Source: CAJWOS01 sp964502005 (GTDB lineage: Bacteria; Myxococcota_A; UBA796; UBA2385). From it: a stretch of DNA of 64,000 bases. How positions within the stretch are numbered: position 1 is the stretch's first letter; each line of letters starts with the position of its first letter. The position numbers and the translations under genes were made by a program. This document shows, piece after piece, positions 37,936-46,072 of the stretch. The stretch covers positions 62,001 through 126,000 of the forward strand of contig CAZCUX010000020.1 in assembly GCA_964502005.1 (NCBI GenBank), given 5' to 3'. The notes under the pieces were generated by a model. It searched no databases. It worked only from the letters and a program-made list of their open reading frames with translations, and was not told the DNA's origin.

Positions 37936-39081
37936 GTGTCGCGTACACTTCGTCCTTTGTCTCCTTCGAAGTGGCTTGCACGGCTGGTTCTGGTGGCGTT
38001 CGGCCTTTGCTTGGGTATGGTTTTGGCCGAAGGATTCGCGCGGTGGCTGGCCCCCGATGGCGCGGCGGAGTTGCTCTTCCCTTCTACCGACAACACCCCC
38101 ATCGGATTGTATGTAACATCACCTACTCTTGGGACGCGCCCTGCGGCGGGTTTTGTCGGGACGACGGGTGCGGGCGTGAATGTGCGCATCAATGCGTTGG
38201 GATTGCGCGGGCCGGAGATATTGCCCGACAAGCATGCGTGCTGGCTCGTCTTGGGTGACTCCTTTGTGATGGCGCTGCAAGTACAGGAGTCCGAGACCTT
38301 TGTTGAGAAAATGTCCCAATCGTCTGGGGTGGATGTCCTGAATGGAGGTGTCGACGGCTATTCTACTGTGCAAGCGACGGCGCGACTGGACGAGCTCGCG
38401 CGCGGGATTTCGTTGGACGGCGTGTTCTTGGTTTTCTTTACGGGCAACGACTTTCAAGACAACGAGCGCGTCGACATGCGACTCCGTGAAGCGCGCCAGC
38501 TTCCCGATGGGACACCCACCCGCCAACCCGTGCCTTCGACCATGCACCGCTTGTTTTCGGGGTGGTCCCGTTTGTATGGACATCTCGCCGTGTGGCAACG
38601 CAGACGCGCGATTCTCGCGGGCGCAGACCCCGTCGTGGCGATGTGGGCCCAAGAGTTGTTGCCGTTTCACCGGTCCGGGGCGGGTGCCCTCAACCGCTCC
38701 GTACAGACCACCCGAGAAGCGCTCCGTCGCTTTTACCAGAACGCGCAATCACGCGGAATTCCCGTGATTGTTGCCGTCGCGCCGCCAGCATTTGCCGTGC
38801 ATACCGAACGCGCAGCGCCGACGTTGTCGCTGGTTGGGTTGGACCCCCAACAAGCAGACCTCGAAGCGCCAGAACGTGCCGTGATGGGCGCATTACAATC
38901 GCTTGGCGTCCCATCCTGTCCCCTCGGTCCACCGCTGCGCGCGGCTGCGGCCCGTGGCGAGAAGGTGTATCTCACCTTTGATGGGCATTGGTCGGCGGCC
39001 GGACACGCGGTTGTTGCCGATGCACTGTTGGATTGCGCCGTGCGTGCGGGCTGGTCGCCTTCGGCACCCACGAACCATTAG
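37936..39081 (+). CDS. SGNH/GDSL hydrolase-like membrane-anchored protein
   Basis: A 381-residue protein with one N-terminal membrane helix (WLARLVLVAFGLCLGMVLA) and an SGNH hydrolase domain: block I LVLGDSFVMALQV, block II NGGVDGYS, block III FTGNDF, and block V DGHWSAAGH (DxxH). These supply the Ser, Gly, Asn and His of the family, which removes or transfers acyl groups, often on polysaccharides. The signal anchor implies a periplasmic active site. GTG 37936 is preferred because GGAG lies five bases upstream; GTG 37888 would add 16 residues. The gene stands alone. Confidence 0.78.
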   Translation: MSRTLRPLSPSKWLARLVLVAFGLCLGMVLAEGFARWLAPDGAAELLFPSTDNTPIGLYVTSPTLGTRPAAGFVGTTGAGVNVRINALGLRGPEILPDKHACWLVLGDSFVMALQVQESETFVEKMSQSSGVDVLNGGVDGYSTVQATARLDELARGISLDGVFLVFFTGNDFQDNERVDMRLREARQLPDGTPTRQPVPSTMHRLFSGWSRLYGHLAVWQRRRAILAGADPVVAMWAQELLPFHRSGAGALNRSVQTTREALRRFYQNAQSRGIPVIVAVAPPAFAVHTERAAPTLSLVGLDPQQADLEAPERAVMGALQSLGVPSCPLGPPLRAAAARGEKVYLTFDGHWSAAGHAVVADALLDCAVRAGWSPSAPTNH

Positions 39082-39407
39082 GTCGGTGAAAACGCGCAAT
39101 CACGCTGAAATGTGGGTGTTTGGTTGTTCTGCATCTTTCCAGATGTGTTTATCTGTTGAAGTGCGAAAACAAAGCGTGACAGCGTATTTGTTGCCGTTCT
39201 CGCGATTGTCCTCACCATGACCAGCGGGGATCTTCGACGCTCCCGGTTGCTCCTGAGACCAGGGCAGAACGGCCGCGCGTGGGGTGGACTTTGACCGCCC
39301 GGCACCCAATTTCTTTGGGGCATGAACGCAAGCACGTCAATTCTCCACCTGCAAACGGGGGGCAACGCCGGCAGAACACGCTAAACTGCCCGCCCGGAGG
39401 AATCCCC
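39082..39407. other. Intergenic region with a possible fragment of the repeat element
   Basis: About 325 bases. The first half is AT-richer than its surroundings. TCACGCT (about 39096) and AGCGTGA (about 39174) form an inverted pair, and AGCGTGACAGC preceded by CGAAAA resembles the conserved core of the 17.4/17.8 kb repeat. No gene is supported. Confidence 0.35.
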
Positions 39408-41744
39408 ATGCGATACGCCTTGATCTGCTTTGGACTCATCGGCTGCGTCGAGAAGACCGAAAGCGAAACGAACTCCCCCAGCAGCAGCTTTACGGATGAA
39501 GACGGTGATGGCGTTGCCCTTGGGGTGGACTGCGATGACACCAACGCGTCCGTGAACCCGAGCGCGGACGAGCTGTGCGACGGCATCGACAACAACTGCG
39601 ATGGTATTGTCGATGAAGACGCCACTGACCGCTTGGAGTGGTTCCTCGACATCGACGCGGACGGCTTCGGCGACGCCGACACCCGCATCTGGGCCTGCGA
39701 CGCTCCGGAAGCCACCGACGAGAGTGGGCAGCCAGTCGCGGTTCTCGATGTCGCTGGTGACTGCGACGACACCGATGCTTCGGCATACCCCGGCGCGACC
39801 GAAGTGTGCGACGGCACCGACAACGACTGCGACGGCGCCACCGACGAAGACGCCTCCGATGCTTCGCGTTTCTACCTCGACGCCGACAGCGACGGCTACG
39901 GCGCTGGCACCGCGTTTATGGCGTGCGCCGCCCCGCTTGGCTACGTCGACAACAACGACGACTGCGACGACAGCGAACGCGCCGCGAATCCCGCCGCCCG
40001 GGAGGTCACCTGCGACAACATCGACAACGACTGCGACGGCGTGGTTGACGCCAACCTCGTCCCCCGCGACTTCGCGACGCTCCAAGAAGCTGTCGATGGC
40101 TTGGGGGACGGAAGCGAAATCTGCGTCAACGGCGGCACTTACCTAGAAAACCTCGACCTCACTGGTCGTTCGCTGCACTTTGTCGGCCAGGACGGCCCCC
40201 GCTCCGTCACGCTCGACATGAGCGAGACTTGGCCGACGATTTATGTCGGCCCCGACAGCGACATCGCGTTCTCTGACATCGGCATTCGCGGCGGCACCCA
40301 CACCGTCTCGGGCGACGTCTTCTATGGCGGTTTCCTGTTTGTGGAGGGTGGCAACGTCGAGCTCAATAATTTCCGCCTCACGGATTTCTCCCTCGAGGTC
40401 GACCGCGCCCAGTCTGTGGGTGCGTTTGCGTTTGTCGACGGTGGCGCGTTGACGTTGCGCGATGGCGTGGTCGAAGGCGTGTCCGTCAACCTCACCAAGG
40501 TCGAAGACGAAAACCCCTTGGGTGCCGTGGCTTTCGTGTATGGCACCTTGGTCTCCACCGTCCGCGGCATGGTTGACATTGTCGACGTCGATGTCTCCGA
40601 CTTCAACATCTCGTCCTCGGGTGCGTTGGAAGATTGTTTGGTGGCCGGCGGGCTCGTCGCGAGCCTTGGCGACTCCTCCGTGCACTGGTCGGGCGGCGGC
40701 GTCACCAATTCGTCGATGGCGCTCTCGTGCAGCAGCGAGGCTATGCTCGTGGGTGGTGCGGTGTACTCCCAGGGCGCCGACCTCCTCCTCACCGACTTCA
40801 GCTTTACGGATACCGTGGTCGACGCCCAGGGCGGTTGCGGCGCGACTACGTGGGGGGCGGTGTCGTTTGCGGGCGACGAGTACATGTTTGGCGTTGACGG
40901 CGCCGACATCTCCGGAAACACCTTCTCGGCCACCTCTACCGCACCCGATTGTACGACCTTTACCACGGGCGCGGTGCAGGCATTCTCGAGCGACATCGAA
41001 ATTTCGCACTTCACCGCGTTTGGCAACACGGTCAACGCCGTGGGCGACCTCTCGTCGGACGTGATGGCGGTGGGTGGCGCGTTGTCGATGGTCGGCGCCG
41101 GCTCGATTGACCACGTTGACTTCCGCGCCAACGACGTCTCGTCGAGCAAGCGGGCGTGGGGTGGCGCTGCGTTGCTTCAAACGATGGATTCGATGGACCT
41201 AATGGTGTCGAACTACATCGTCGCGGGCAACACCGCGACGGGCCTTGATGTTGCGGGCGCAGGCATCGTGGGCGCGTCCTTCAACGCATCGCTTTGGTTC
41301 GTCAACGGCGACTTCGTGAAGAACATCGGCACCGGCGCCAACACTTCGTGGGGTGGCGGCCTCGCGTTGACCGGTGAAAGTGAAGTGGCCATCGTCAACA
41401 CAAACTTCGTCGAAAACAGCGCGGGCTACTCGGCCGCGTCGCCGTCGGTAGAAGAAGGGGCGGGCATCTACAACGCCTTGGTGGGCACCACCCTGTCGTA
41501 CTCCAACGACTATATGAATGGCGATTCATTTTTGGGCGGACCCGAAGACGTGACCTTGGGCGACGGCAACCTGTCGCTCAACCCGGGCTACCAGAGCTAC
41601 ACCGGCGCCGATGCGACCGCTTGGAACCTCTTGATTGGCGCGCGCTCGGAGCTGGTCGATATGGGTGACCCCTCCATTCTCGACGAGAACGGTACGGTGA
41701 GCGACATCGGCGCTTACGGCGGGCCGACCGGTCGGTCCTGGTAG
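39408..41744 (+). CDS. MopE-type lipoprotein with beta-helix-like C-terminal region
   Basis: A 778-residue surface lipoprotein. The signal peptide ends in GLIGC (Cys13). Residues ~25-215 have three copies of CDGxDNxCDGxxDE with the associated DADxDG loops. From about residue 220 the composition changes to regular beta-strand repeats with many Val, Thr, Ser, Asn and Gly (NGGTYLENLDLTGRSLHFVGQDGP and similar), consistent with a right-handed beta-helix as in polymorphic outer-membrane or pectate-lyase-like proteins; the end GDPSILDENGTVSDIGAYGGPTG is typical of such surface proteins. GGAGGAA five bases before the ATG supports the start. It is convergent with the acyltransferase gene. Confidence 0.78.
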   Translation: MRYALICFGLIGCVEKTESETNSPSSSFTDEDGDGVALGVDCDDTNASVNPSADELCDGIDNNCDGIVDEDATDRLEWFLDIDADGFGDADTRIWACDAPEATDESGQPVAVLDVAGDCDDTDASAYPGATEVCDGTDNDCDGATDEDASDASRFYLDADSDGYGAGTAFMACAAPLGYVDNNDDCDDSERAANPAAREVTCDNIDNDCDGVVDANLVPRDFATLQEAVDGLGDGSEICVNGGTYLENLDLTGRSLHFVGQDGPRSVTLDMSETWPTIYVGPDSDIAFSDIGIRGGTHTVSGDVFYGGFLFVEGGNVELNNFRLTDFSLEVDRAQSVGAFAFVDGGALTLRDGVVEGVSVNLTKVEDENPLGAVAFVYGTLVSTVRGMVDIVDVDVSDFNISSSGALEDCLVAGGLVASLGDSSVHWSGGGVTNSSMALSCSSEAMLVGGAVYSQGADLLLTDFSFTDTVVDAQGGCGATTWGAVSFAGDEYMFGVDGADISGNTFSATSTAPDCTTFTTGAVQAFSSDIEISHFTAFGNTVNAVGDLSSDVMAVGGALSMVGAGSIDHVDFRANDVSSSKRAWGGAALLQTMDSMDLMVSNYIVAGNTATGLDVAGAGIVGASFNASLWFVNGDFVKNIGTGANTSWGGGLALTGESEVAIVNTNFVENSAGYSAASPSVEEGAGIYNALVGTTLSYSNDYMNGDSFLGGPEDVTLGDGNLSLNPGYQSYTGADATAWNLLIGARSELVDMGDPSILDENGTVSDIGAYGGPTGRSW

Positions 41745-41754
41745 TGAGGAGGGC

Positions 41755-42540
41755 TCAGGCGCGGAGGATGCGACTGAGCGCCCCAACGCCGGCCCAGGCG
41801 GGGACGCCGGGCTCGGCGGATAGCAGCAAGCGGTCCATGGCAGATGCGGTCTGTGCGAACAGCGCTTCTACTTGGGCCGCTTCTTCATCAGGCTGGTACA
41901 GCGGCGGCACAATCGGGGCGCTCACGTGGTGCGTGAGCTGCACGGGCCGCGGCAACAAGGTGGGGCCCCAGCCGCGCACTACGGGCAGCGGCAGGTGCCA
42001 CTTGTGGTAAACGCTGCGTGTGACGGGGTTGTCATAGACCGAGTATATGTCGTCGCCGGTGCGGCACGCGACGAGGACCATCGGCGTGCCGGTGTGGAGG
42101 GCGAGGCGAATGAAGCCGCGTCGGTCGCCCCAACGTGTTTGGTAGCGCTCCGTTTTGCCGCGCAACGCCTCCCACATGCCGCCCGGCGCGACGCCTACGA
42201 CCTCTCCGGCGGCGAGCATTTGCTGACCTGCATTCGGGGACGCAGGCGAGATGCCCACGGCGGCGGCCATGTCTCGAAGGACGGGGATTTGGAAGATGCG
42301 GTCGTCTCCGAGTCCTTTCGAAACGCGCCCGGTATGCTCAAACAGCGCCAGGCCAAACAAAAACGAATCGTAGGTCGCGAAGGTGTGGTGGACCACCAAG
42401 AGCACGGGCCCGGTGCGCGGAATGTGGTGCATTCCGGCGACGTGGTGGCGGTGCCAGAGTTGGAGAGGCCGAAATGCCGCGCGCACCCGCCGAAGGACGG
42501 CGGGGTCGGGCGCGGGGTCGATGCCCTCGGGGGTGGTCAT
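41755..42540 (-). CDS. Lysophospholipid/diacylglycerol acyltransferase-like protein
   Basis: A 261-residue membrane-associated acyltransferase of the PlsC/DGAT superfamily. HHTFATYDSF is the acceptor-site His-Asp motif (spacing one residue longer than the usual HX4D), and VGVAPGGMWEALRG matches the PGGxxEA block of the plant-like DGAT/esterase branch. It transfers acyl chains to a glycerolipid or alcohol. It is the last gene of a three-gene operon: its ATG overlaps the lipase stop by one base (TGATG), so fatty acids released by the lipase could be re-used, although the lipase is predicted to be outside the cytoplasm. Confidence 0.72.
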   Translation of the reverse strand: MTTPEGIDPAPDPAVLRRVRAAFRPLQLWHRHHVAGMHHIPRTGPVLLVVHHTFATYDSFLFGLALFEHTGRVSKGLGDDRIFQIPVLRDMAAAVGISPASPNAGQQMLAAGEVVGVAPGGMWEALRGKTERYQTRWGDRRGFIRLALHTGTPMVLVACRTGDDIYSVYDNPVTRSVYHKWHLPLPVVRGWGPTLLPRPVQLTHHVSAPIVPPLYQPDEEAAQVEALFAQTASAMDRLLLSAEPGVPAWAGVGALSRILRA

Positions 42541-43637
42541 CACAGTCCCGAGACGCGGCCGTCGGTGAGGAGGGGGTCGAGGTAGGTGCCGCCGCGGGCC
42601 CACCATGCGTCGAAGGTGGCGGTGTCGCCGGACAAGCCAAAGAGCGCCGCTGTCGACATTGCCCGCACGACCTCTCCAATTTCGTCGGCGGACAGAGTGG
42701 CGGCATAATTATTGCATGCCGCTGTGCAGCCGAGGTCGGTGGGGTTTTCGAAGTCGCAGTGGTCGGCGTCAACGACGCGCCAGCCGACGCCGCCACCGTC
42801 AACAAAGTCAAGTCCGTTGTTGCTGGAGTTGCAAAACGAGCTCTCGCCGAACAATGCGTGGAAGGGCCGGGTGAGGGAGCCCGCCTGGTCGGCGCCAGTG
42901 GTCAAGAAGTCGACGGGGTCGAGCCCGACGCCACCGAGCGCGCTGCTGTCGGCCGCGGTGGCCAACAACGCCGCCAAGCCCCCGGCGGAGTGGCCGAGGT
43001 AAATGACGGGTTGCGAGGCGACGGCATTGGCGAACAGCACCAGCTCTTCGCCATTTGCTTCGTGGTCGGTGTCCCAGATGCTCAGATGGCAAAGGTCAGG
43101 GGTGTAGACTTCGAAGCCCCACGATGCGAAATGCCACGCCCAGCCGCCCATCTGGGTGCTGGTGCGGGAAAACCCGTGTGCCGCGATGACCGTAGCGATG
43201 GGCGTTCCCGATTCCGGTGCATAGCGGGTGTACGACATCGTGCAGTCGGCGTCGACGCTGACTTCGCCGGTGGTGGTGTCGACGTTGGGGTCGTCGGGGT
43301 CGCGGGTGTCGAGGGCGGTGGAGGTGCTGCCGTCGGTGCCATCGGAGCCGGTGCCGCCCGTTTCGCCGCCTGTGCCGCCGCCTGTGCCGTCGGTTCCGCC
43401 GCTGGTGTCGCCGCCGCTGGTGTCGCCGCCGTCGCTCGTGCCGCCGTCGCTCGAACCACCGTCCGATGAACCGCCTCCGTCGCCGGAGCCACCGTCGTCG
43501 CCGGTGGTGTCGGTGGTGGAGGATTCGGTGGTTTCATCCGTAACTTTACCCGGTGTGGCGCTGCCTTCTTGGAGGTTGAGGCTACATGCGGGTATTATGG
43601 TCAAAAGACCGACAAATACGGGTTTTTGCAGGTTCAT
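42540..43637 (-). CDS. Secreted alpha/beta-hydrolase (lipase or esterase-like) lipoprotein
   Basis: A 365-residue lipoprotein with lipobox IIPAC (Cys18), a ~90-residue low-complexity linker of Gly, Asp, Ser and Thr, and an alpha/beta-hydrolase domain. The nucleophile elbow is GHSAGG near residue 215; the oxyanion region is VIAAHGFSRTS. The spacing and the AGGLAALLATA helix recall the chlorophyllase/PAF-hydrolase type. Several Cys residues near the end could form disulphides. ATG 43637 has GAGGTG upstream and overlaps the stop of the dehydratase gene by 4 bases (ATGA). Confidence 0.75.
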   Translation of the reverse strand: MNLQKPVFVGLLTIIPACSLNLQEGSATPGKVTDETTESSTTDTTGDDGGSGDGGGSSDGGSSDGGTSDGGDTSGGDTSGGTDGTGGGTGGETGGTGSDGTDGSTSTALDTRDPDDPNVDTTTGEVSVDADCTMSYTRYAPESGTPIATVIAAHGFSRTSTQMGGWAWHFASWGFEVYTPDLCHLSIWDTDHEANGEELVLFANAVASQPVIYLGHSAGGLAALLATAADSSALGGVGLDPVDFLTTGADQAGSLTRPFHALFGESSFCNSSNNGLDFVDGGGVGWRVVDADHCDFENPTDLGCTAACNNYAATLSADEIGEVVRAMSTAALFGLSGDTATFDAWWARGGTYLDPLLTDGRVSGL

Positions 43638-43933
43638 CGGGACACCTCGTAGGCGCGATTCATAAACTGTGCCAGTGCAATATCGAGCGCGGACAAGCCA
43701 CCACAATCGTGGGTGCGCAGGGTCACATCTACCCGATTCCATACGTTGAACCATTCGGGATGGTGTTGGATACGCTCCGCCTCCTCCGCGCAGGCGCCCA
43801 TAAATCTCCATGCCTCCGCAAAGTCCCGAAAACAAAACGAACGAAAAATGGCGTCTTGGTCGGGCAGTTCGGTCCATTCTGTCAAGGTTGACAGGAGGGT
43901 GGTCCGGTCTTTCTGGGAGAGGCGGTCGGGCAT
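43634..43933 (-). CDS. phhB: Pterin-4a-carbinolamine dehydratase
   Basis: A 99-residue protein of the PCD/DCoH family. The signature is the run HHPEWFNVWNRVDVTLRTHDCGGLS, with the two adjacent His and the later His of the active site. PCD dehydrates 4a-hydroxytetrahydrobiopterin so that quinonoid dihydropterin can be regenerated after aromatic amino acid hydroxylase action. No hydroxylase gene is in the window, but the folate-type pterin operon at 20 kb could be related. GAGG lies 8 bases before the ATG. It starts a three-gene operon with the lipase and the acyltransferase, an unexpected association. Confidence 0.85.
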   Translation of the reverse strand: MPDRLSQKDRTTLLSTLTEWTELPDQDAIFRSFCFRDFAEAWRFMGACAEEAERIQHHPEWFNVWNRVDVTLRTHDCGGLSALDIALAQFMNRAYEVSR

Positions 43934-44092
43934 CAGGAGGGCCTCGAAACGTGGGGGAAGAATGCCTGCCACAGCCGAATTGGGGGCAATTTGGCGTGCA
44001 CGGGTAGACGTGTCGCGCAGTATGGCCGAAAAGTGCTTGTGTGGTGTGACAGTTGGGGCAAGGATACATTGTCGGGAATCAGGGGAGCCACA

Positions 44093-46060
44093 ATGTCGCA
44101 AGACCTACGCCCTACCCAGGGACAACTGCTGGTGGTGGTATCGCCGGGTGGGCGTGTGCCGCCGATGGCTGCTGGTTGGCGAGAAGTGCGGGTGAACGCG
44201 ACGATGGTGCGCGGTGGCCTGTCCGCGGTGTTGGTCTCGGAGCGGCTGGCGCGTGCATTGTTGCCAACGGATACGCACAGTGGCCCGGCGCACTGGGACC
44301 GGGTGCGCCTCGGATTGCGGCGCACTCTGCTGGGAGATGAGCCGGTGGGTGCAGGGGCGGGCCTTGTTGCTGCATTCGACACATTGGCCGCCATCGACCC
44401 TCGGCCGTTGGTGTGGGTCATCGAATGTGCGCACAAGGCCGACGCCGACTCGCGCGCGTGGGTGGCGCGGCAGGTGCGGCACATGGGGCACTGGCCGCTG
44501 GCGGTGGTCGTCGGCGTTGCACCAGAAGATCCTTGGGGCGAGGGCATTACGGCCTTGGCGCAGCGGTTGGAAGCCCACGGCAAGGTCCTGGACCTCGCGC
44601 ATGTCGAAGACCCCGAGCCGGACACCACCACCCAGCCACTCGCGGAAACGTGGGGGGAGGCGGGCTGGGCGGCGCTCCCGGTCGAAGTCCGCACGGTGCT
44701 GCGGGCGGCGTCGGTGTTTGGCGATGTGTTTGAGATGGAGGTGTTGGCCGAGCTGCTCGAATTGCCTGCGGTGCGCGTGGCGTGGTTGGTGCAATGTGCG
44801 GTCGAGGGCGGTGTGGCCGTCATCGACCATGGCGGCGGTGCTCTGTCGCTCGCCCACGCAGACCGTGTGGCGCTGCGGGATGGCATCCTTCCTTCCGTCA
44901 AACAGCTTTGGCACAGCCGCTTGGCCGCTTTGATGCAAGCGCGTGCGCCAGCGGCCCATTCGCCGGCGATGGGCGCGACGGCGGACGAACGGCATGCGCG
45001 CGTGGCAGAGCAGCACATGGGCGCCGGTGAGCGCAAAAAGGCGGTGTTGGCCCAGTTGGATGCTGCGGAAGCGGCACGGCGAAGTGGTGCCGTCGAACGA
45101 GCGGTGCAGCTTCTCGACCAAGCCGACCAACTCGCCGAGGGCCTCGACGCGCCGGTGTGGGCGTCGATTTCTGTGGCCCGCGCGCGCTTGACGTTCTCGT
45201 CGGCAGGACAAGGACACTCCCTGCGACGTGCGCTCCGTGGAGCCATCGATAGCATCGACAGCATCGATGTTCACGACGCTCCCCAACAATATGCCGAGGC
45301 GCGCCAGCTCGCCGCGGCCATTGCCTACGACATCGGTGACGACGAGCATTTGGAGTTGGCCCTCGGACAGTTGACCGACGGCATCCGCACGCTCCAGGCG
45401 GCAGGCCATGCACGCCTCGCGGCGTCGCTGCTGAACGACCAGGCGGCAGTATGGGTGCGCCTTGGCGATTATGTGCGCGCCAGCCACCTCATTGAAGAGT
45501 CGCGCAAGGTGTTTGGTGCCGAGGCTTCCGCGCTCGACCGCAGCGAGCAGGCCGAGTCGTGGCTGCTGCTGGCGCGGTTGCCCTTGCATGTCGACGCGCG
45601 GCCCGGACGACGTACGGAGGCCGTCGATGTCGCGCTCCAGCATGCCGAGGCGGCACGGCGCTTGTGGATGGAGCTGGGAGACGAACAGCACGCTGCTTTG
45701 GCGGTAGAGACGGCTGGTCGCTTGTTGTTGCTCGACAACCGGCCGCGGGACGCCCAACCTTTGTTGGACGCCGCCTACCAAGTCCAGCAGCGATTGCGGG
45801 ACGTGCTGGGCCTCGCGCGAACCACCGACGCGTTGGCCAACTGCCTGGGTATGCTCGGCCAAGTGGATGTCGCGGTGCGCTTGCTCGGCGAGTCGATGCG
45901 CCTCAACTCTGCGTCGGGGGCTGTGCGGGGCTTGGTGTTCAACCGGGAGACTGCAAGCCGGTTGTTGGCGTGGGCGCCCGCCGAAGGACCGCTCCACGAG
46001 CGCTTGGTGGAGCTTGGCGCGGAGCGGTTGCAAGAAGGCAAGGGCATGGGCGTCCCGTAG
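44093..46060 (+). CDS. Degenerate STAND ATPase with TPR-like tail
   Basis: A 655-residue protein resembling the ATPase/TPR part of the two kinase fusions but with no kinase domain. I see no Walker A: the N-terminal LVVVSPGGRVPP is the only P-loop-like site and lacks GK(S/T). A Walker-B-like LVWVIECAHKADADS and the winged-helix-type segment LPVEVRTVLRAASVFGDVFE follow, then many helical TPR-like repeats (about 290-620). It may be a non-ATP-binding sensor or adaptor for one of the kinases. GGGGAG lies six bases before the ATG. It is convergent with the radical SAM gene 12 bases away. Confidence 0.65.
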   Translation: MSQDLRPTQGQLLVVVSPGGRVPPMAAGWREVRVNATMVRGGLSAVLVSERLARALLPTDTHSGPAHWDRVRLGLRRTLLGDEPVGAGAGLVAAFDTLAAIDPRPLVWVIECAHKADADSRAWVARQVRHMGHWPLAVVVGVAPEDPWGEGITALAQRLEAHGKVLDLAHVEDPEPDTTTQPLAETWGEAGWAALPVEVRTVLRAASVFGDVFEMEVLAELLELPAVRVAWLVQCAVEGGVAVIDHGGGALSLAHADRVALRDGILPSVKQLWHSRLAALMQARAPAAHSPAMGATADERHARVAEQHMGAGERKKAVLAQLDAAEAARRSGAVERAVQLLDQADQLAEGLDAPVWASISVARARLTFSSAGQGHSLRRALRGAIDSIDSIDVHDAPQQYAEARQLAAAIAYDIGDDEHLELALGQLTDGIRTLQAAGHARLAASLLNDQAAVWVRLGDYVRASHLIEESRKVFGAEASALDRSEQAESWLLLARLPLHVDARPGRRTEAVDVALQHAEAARRLWMELGDEQHAALAVETAGRLLLLDNRPRDAQPLLDAAYQVQQRLRDVLGLARTTDALANCLGMLGQVDVAVRLLGESMRLNSASGAVRGLVFNRETASRLLAWAPAEGPLHERLVELGAERLQEGKGMGVP

Positions 46061-46072
46061 CCGGACGCGCGC

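Noticed and set aside
40143..41180. 345-codon reverse-strand frame inside the 39.4-kb lipoprotein gene
   Set aside because: Shadow of the repetitive beta-helix codons; no motif.
44105..46033. 642-codon reverse-strand frame antisense to the STAND/TPR gene
   Set aside because: Arg/Gln/His-rich shadow sequence without domains; the forward gene has a good ribosome site.
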